DNA of 8,239 nucleotides from positions 1-8,239 of the forward strand of contig DAOVVL010000068.1 of the NCBI GenBank assembly GCA_030637205.1, read 5' to 3'. This DNA comes from Thalassospiraceae bacterium (GTDB taxonomy: Bacteria > Pseudomonadota > Alphaproteobacteria > Rhodospirillales > Magnetovibrionaceae). How positions within the stretch are numbered: position 1 is the stretch's first letter; each line of letters starts with the position of its first letter. The notes under the pieces are model-generated. The model saw only the letters and a program-made list of their open reading frames with translations. It ran no database searches and was not told the DNA's origin. The position numbers were made by a program, and so were the translations under genes. Of this stretch, positions 5,774-8,239 are shown one piece after another.

Positions 5774-7216
5774 TTATCGCAACAGTTGTTTGTTTGCCAG
5801 TGCTGAAACGGGGACCAGTTCGATGCCCTTTTCGTTCAAGGTCTTGATCCATGCGCTGAGGCGATCCAGCGAAACGGGGTAGGCAGAAATGCGTGCGATC
5901 GAGATGATACGCCGGCGCGCCAGTGCCTCGAATTCGCCCAGCTGGTGGTCGATAGCGTCGGCAGAAGGATTGCGGTCCAGATTGACCTCGACCGCAGCCC
6001 AGGTTGCCTTGTTTTTAAACGCCACCCTGGGCACCAGACTTTGCGGCGCATCGCCGCTGTCGACAAACATCAAGCCGCGGTCCTTCAACGCATTGACCAT
6101 GAAATCGACCTGTTCTTCATTGGCGGTAAATTTCGATCCGGCCACGCCCAGCAAGCCAAAATATCCGGTGGTGCGGCTTAACACCCAGTTGAGCTGGGTC
6201 AGGTTTTCTTCAGGTGCCGCCAGCGTCTTCAGGGTTCCGGGGCCGGGGTCTTCAAAGGGGAAGCTGTCCGATTCCATCGGTAACGTCAGCAGAACTTCGT
6301 GGCCGGCTTCACGTGCCTTGTCGACCCAATAGCCGATGCCACGGGTGTAGGAATCAAACGTCAGGCTGATATCGGCTGGAAGCTTTTCAATGGCCGCTTC
6401 GGTGGCGGCGCGAGAATTGCCCAACCCCACCACAATGACCGCGACACGTGGCTTGTCGCCATCTTTCTCAGGTGCCGGGCGGGCATAGACCTGATAGGCC
6501 GTTGAGCCGTCCTCGGCAATTTTAGGCAAGATGCCCAGTTCGGTCTGCTCAACCAGTTTGGGATCAGGTGACGATGCCAGAGGCGCGGTGGGCGGAACCG
6601 CTGAAAGCCCGGCATAGTCAGCAGGCGTGGTTGCGGGCACGACCACCCCGGTTCCCGGCGCCTCGGTGCCACCGGCGCCACCGGCACCCAGTTCGTTGAG
6701 GGATTTGCCGGGTGCTGCCCCCGGTGCATTGGGATCGGCCCCCGGCCCCGGGTCGCGGCCCAGGGCCTGGTCACGCGCCGTGGTCTCGGCTTCGAGAGTC
6801 TCGAGATTAACCACCACGGTTGGAATTTTAGATTTTTCTTCGGCGCTTTCCTCGTCTCCTGAAGGTGACACCACCACCCAGACCACCGCGCCGACAATCG
6901 CCGCCGCGAGCGCCCCGCCGCCGCCCATGATAAGCAGGCGTTTTTTCTTTACAGCTTCTTCGTCCTTGTCTTCGTCATCGTCGTCGCCAAAATCGGGGAT
7001 TTCCTCATCATCGTCGTCGTCACCCCCACCGCCTAAATCCTCACCCTCGCCGCCTTCGTCTTCATCATCACGGTGCGATGAAGGGATAAAATCATTTTCA
7101 TCGATGTCTTCATCAGATATGGCTTTGGGTTTTTTCTTTTTTCCAAAGCGCGCGAAAATACCCTTTACCGCACCCAGTTTGGATAAAAGGCCACCGATGT
7201 TGAATTTAAGTTTCAC
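5774..7216 (-). CDS. Divergent polysaccharide deacetylase family protein (YibQ-like, DUF610), membrane-anchored
   Basis: The 480-residue protein has a short basic start (GKKKKPK, 25-31), then a very acidic low-complexity stretch (35-88, with runs DDDDDEE and DDDDEDKDEE). A single membrane span follows (about 94-116, LLIMGGGGALAAAIVGAV), then a Pro/Ala/Gly-rich linker (about 150-250) and a periplasmic NodB-like domain (about 256-478). The acidic tail should therefore be cytoplasmic. The C-terminal domain matches the YibQ/divergent deacetylase family by its AVIVVGLGNSRAATEAAI start, AGHEVLLTLPMES, GSKFTANEE and GLMFVDSG blocks. Metal-ligand positions appear to be lost (VVGLG where canonical YibQ has DDxG; LTLPM for HLPM; GVAGSKFT for NHMGSRFT), so it may not be an active deacetylase. 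The start is GTG (7214-7216), 18 bp after the ctpA stop. rppH follows by 9 bp. No function is established; in E. coli yibQ lies beside envC, suggesting an envelope role. Confidence 0.85.
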   Translation of the reverse strand: MKLKFNIGGLLSKLGAVKGIFARFGKKKKPKAISDEDIDENDFIPSSHRDDEDEGGEGEDLGGGGDDDDDEEIPDFGDDDDEDKDEEAVKKKRLLIMGGGGALAAAIVGAVVWVVVSPSGDEESAEEKSKIPTVVVNLETLEAETTARDQALGRDPGPGADPNAPGAAPGKSLNELGAGGAGGTEAPGTGVVVPATTPADYAGLSAVPPTAPLASSPDPKLVEQTELGILPKIAEDGSTAYQVYARPAPEKDGDKPRVAVIVVGLGNSRAATEAAIEKLPADISLTFDSYTRGIGYWVDKAREAGHEVLLTLPMESDSFPFEDPGPGTLKTLAAPEENLTQLNWVLSRTTGYFGLLGVAGSKFTANEEQVDFMVNALKDRGLMFVDSGDAPQSLVPRVAFKNKATWAAVEVNLDRNPSADAIDHQLGEFEALARRRIISIARISAYPVSLDRLSAWIKTLNEKGIELVPVSALANKQLLR

Positions 7217-7234
7217 GACCCAGCCCCCACCCGG

Positions 7235-8239
7235 TTATTTGCGACCGTTTGCAGATATGTCCTGATACAACGTGATGCCACGAATAAGGTCCAATGCACG
7301 CGTCAACTGATAGTCATCAACGACCTCGGCATTTCCATTTTCCCCATTATCATTTTTGGGTTTTGTTTCGGCATCAGATTTGTCATCAACTTTTGCATCT
7401 TCTTTCTCTTTGTCCCCGTTATCCTTATCCAACGCGCCGCGCAAATCCCTTTCGCGGCGAATTGCATCTGGCTCAAGGGATTCGACCTTGGCGCGGGGGA
7501 CAAAAATATCAGGGCTGATACCAACCGACTGAATAGAACGGCCCGACGGCGTATAATAACGCGACGTGGTAATTTTAATCGCACCATAATCGTTCATTGG
7601 ATGGATGGTTTGCACCGAACCTTTGCCAAACGACTTGGTTCCCAAAAGAATGCCGCGCCCCTGATCCTGAATGGCGCCGGCAACAATTTCAGATGCCGAA
7701 GCAGAGCCGCCGTTAATTAACACCACCAACGGAAGCCCCTTGGCAAGATCGCCGCCACGCGCATTAAAGCGTTGGGTTTCTTCGGGCCTTCTCTTGGAAC
7801 CAATGGAAACGATCTCACCCCTTTCAAGGAAGGCATCGGAAATTGAAACCGCCTGATCCAAAAGACCGCCGGGGTTCGAGCGCAAATCCAGCACCACACC
7901 CTTAAGCTTGTCCACGCCCGGCTCGCGATCGAACTTCCTGAACGCCTTTTCAAGACCGGCCAGGGCCTGGGCATTAAACTGGGTGATGCGCACGTACGCG
8001 ATATCATCAATCAGGCGTGTACGAACCGTGCGAATGGTGATGATGGCGCGCGTGATGACCACTTCGAACGGATCTTGAGTGCCGCGTATCACCATTAATT
8101 TAATATCCGTGCCCACAGCGCCGCGCATTCTGTCAACCGCGTCTGAAAGCGTCATGCCCAGAACCGCCTCGCCATCGAGATGCGAAATCAGGTCGCCGGG
8201 TTGAATGCCCGCATTGAAGGCGGGCGTATCATCAATTGG
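7235..8239 (-). CDS. ctpA: S41 family C-terminal processing peptidase (CtpA/Prc type), 5' end outside window
   Basis: This is a periplasmic serine protease that trims or degrades envelope proteins by recognising their C-termini. The reading frame enters at the window edge, so 334 C-terminal residues are visible; the signal peptide, helical N-terminus and start of the PDZ domain are missing. Visible parts in order: the PDZ remainder (1-53, with AGIQPGDLI and LDGEAV), the catalytic core with DLRSNPGG (118-125), the nucleophile motif GSASASE with catalytic Ser181 (codon 7697-7699), and the general base Lys206 in FGKG, 25 residues later as in known CtpA enzymes. RYYTPSGRSIQ and GISPDI follow, typical of the family. 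A charged, low-complexity insert (about 271-305, rich in D, E, K and N) precedes a short helical C-terminus (YQLTRALDLIRG). An internal ATG at 8155 is not the start, because the PDZ sequence continues upstream in frame. It is followed by the deacetylase and rppH, a conserved alphaproteobacterial order. Confidence 0.95.
   Translation of the reverse strand, partial: PIDDTPAFNAGIQPGDLISHLDGEAVLGMTLSDAVDRMRGAVGTDIKLMVIRGTQDPFEVVITRAIITIRTVRTRLIDDIAYVRITQFNAQALAGLEKAFRKFDREPGVDKLKGVVLDLRSNPGGLLDQAVSISDAFLERGEIVSIGSKRRPEETQRFNARGGDLAKGLPLVVLINGGSASASEIVAGAIQDQGRGILLGTKSFGKGSVQTIHPMNDYGAIKITTSRYYTPSGRSIQSVGISPDIFVPRAKVESLEPDAIRRERDLRGALDKDNGDKEKEDAKVDDKSDAETKPKNDNGENGNAEVVDDYQLTRALDLIRGITLYQDISANGRK

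Noticed and set aside
6627..7265. 212-codon plus-strand open frame with Ser- and Pro-rich sequence
   Set aside because: It is the reverse of the Asp/Glu-rich and Pro/Gly-rich codons of the deacetylase-like gene; the serine runs are simply the antisense of GAC/GAT repeats.

Overview
The window is a stretch of alphaproteobacterial chromosome with eight protein genes, all on the minus strand, so transcription runs from high to low coordinates. The families and their order (S41 C-terminal processing peptidase, divergent polysaccharide deacetylase, RppH; then folB and uvrC-pgsA) suggest a Rhodospirillales-like alphaproteobacterium. That placement comes from synteny and protein style, not from a database search. 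The sequence is GC-rich. No tRNA, rRNA, CRISPR array, insertion sequence or phage gene was seen.

In transcription order, the right part (8239 to 4287) is a tight cluster. It starts with the 3' part of a ctpA-type S41 peptidase, whose 5' end lies outside the window. After 18 bp comes a membrane-anchored, YibQ-type divergent polysaccharide deacetylase with a very acidic N-terminal tail. After 9 bp comes rppH, a Nudix RNA pyrophosphohydrolase. Its stop codon overlaps the start of a YrbG-type calcium/sodium antiporter. These spacings point to one operon mixing envelope functions (processing protease, deacetylase-like protein), mRNA decay and ion transport.

The middle part (4208 to 2938) holds an SDR reductase followed by folB (dihydroneopterin aldolase). 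The SDR carries the pteridine-reductase active-site pattern of PTR1/FolM rather than that of an ordinary SDR. Together the pair looks like a small pterin/folate module. A hairpin followed by a short T run lies downstream of folB and may end this transcription unit.

The left part starts with the only sizeable gene-free stretch (2612-2937), which holds several short inverted repeats and a perfect DnaA-box 9-mer. It is followed by uvrC (excinuclease subunit C) and pgsA (phosphatidylglycerophosphate synthase), which runs off the left edge a few residues short of its expected end. Between the possible upstream GTG start and the preferred ATG start of uvrC is a three-copy 12-bp tandem repeat.

Most of the window is ordinary conserved core genome; no new multi-gene system was found. 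The points most worth a second look are the PTR1-like SDR beside folB, the apparent loss of catalytic metal ligands in the deacetylase, and the palindromes with DnaA box upstream of uvrC.
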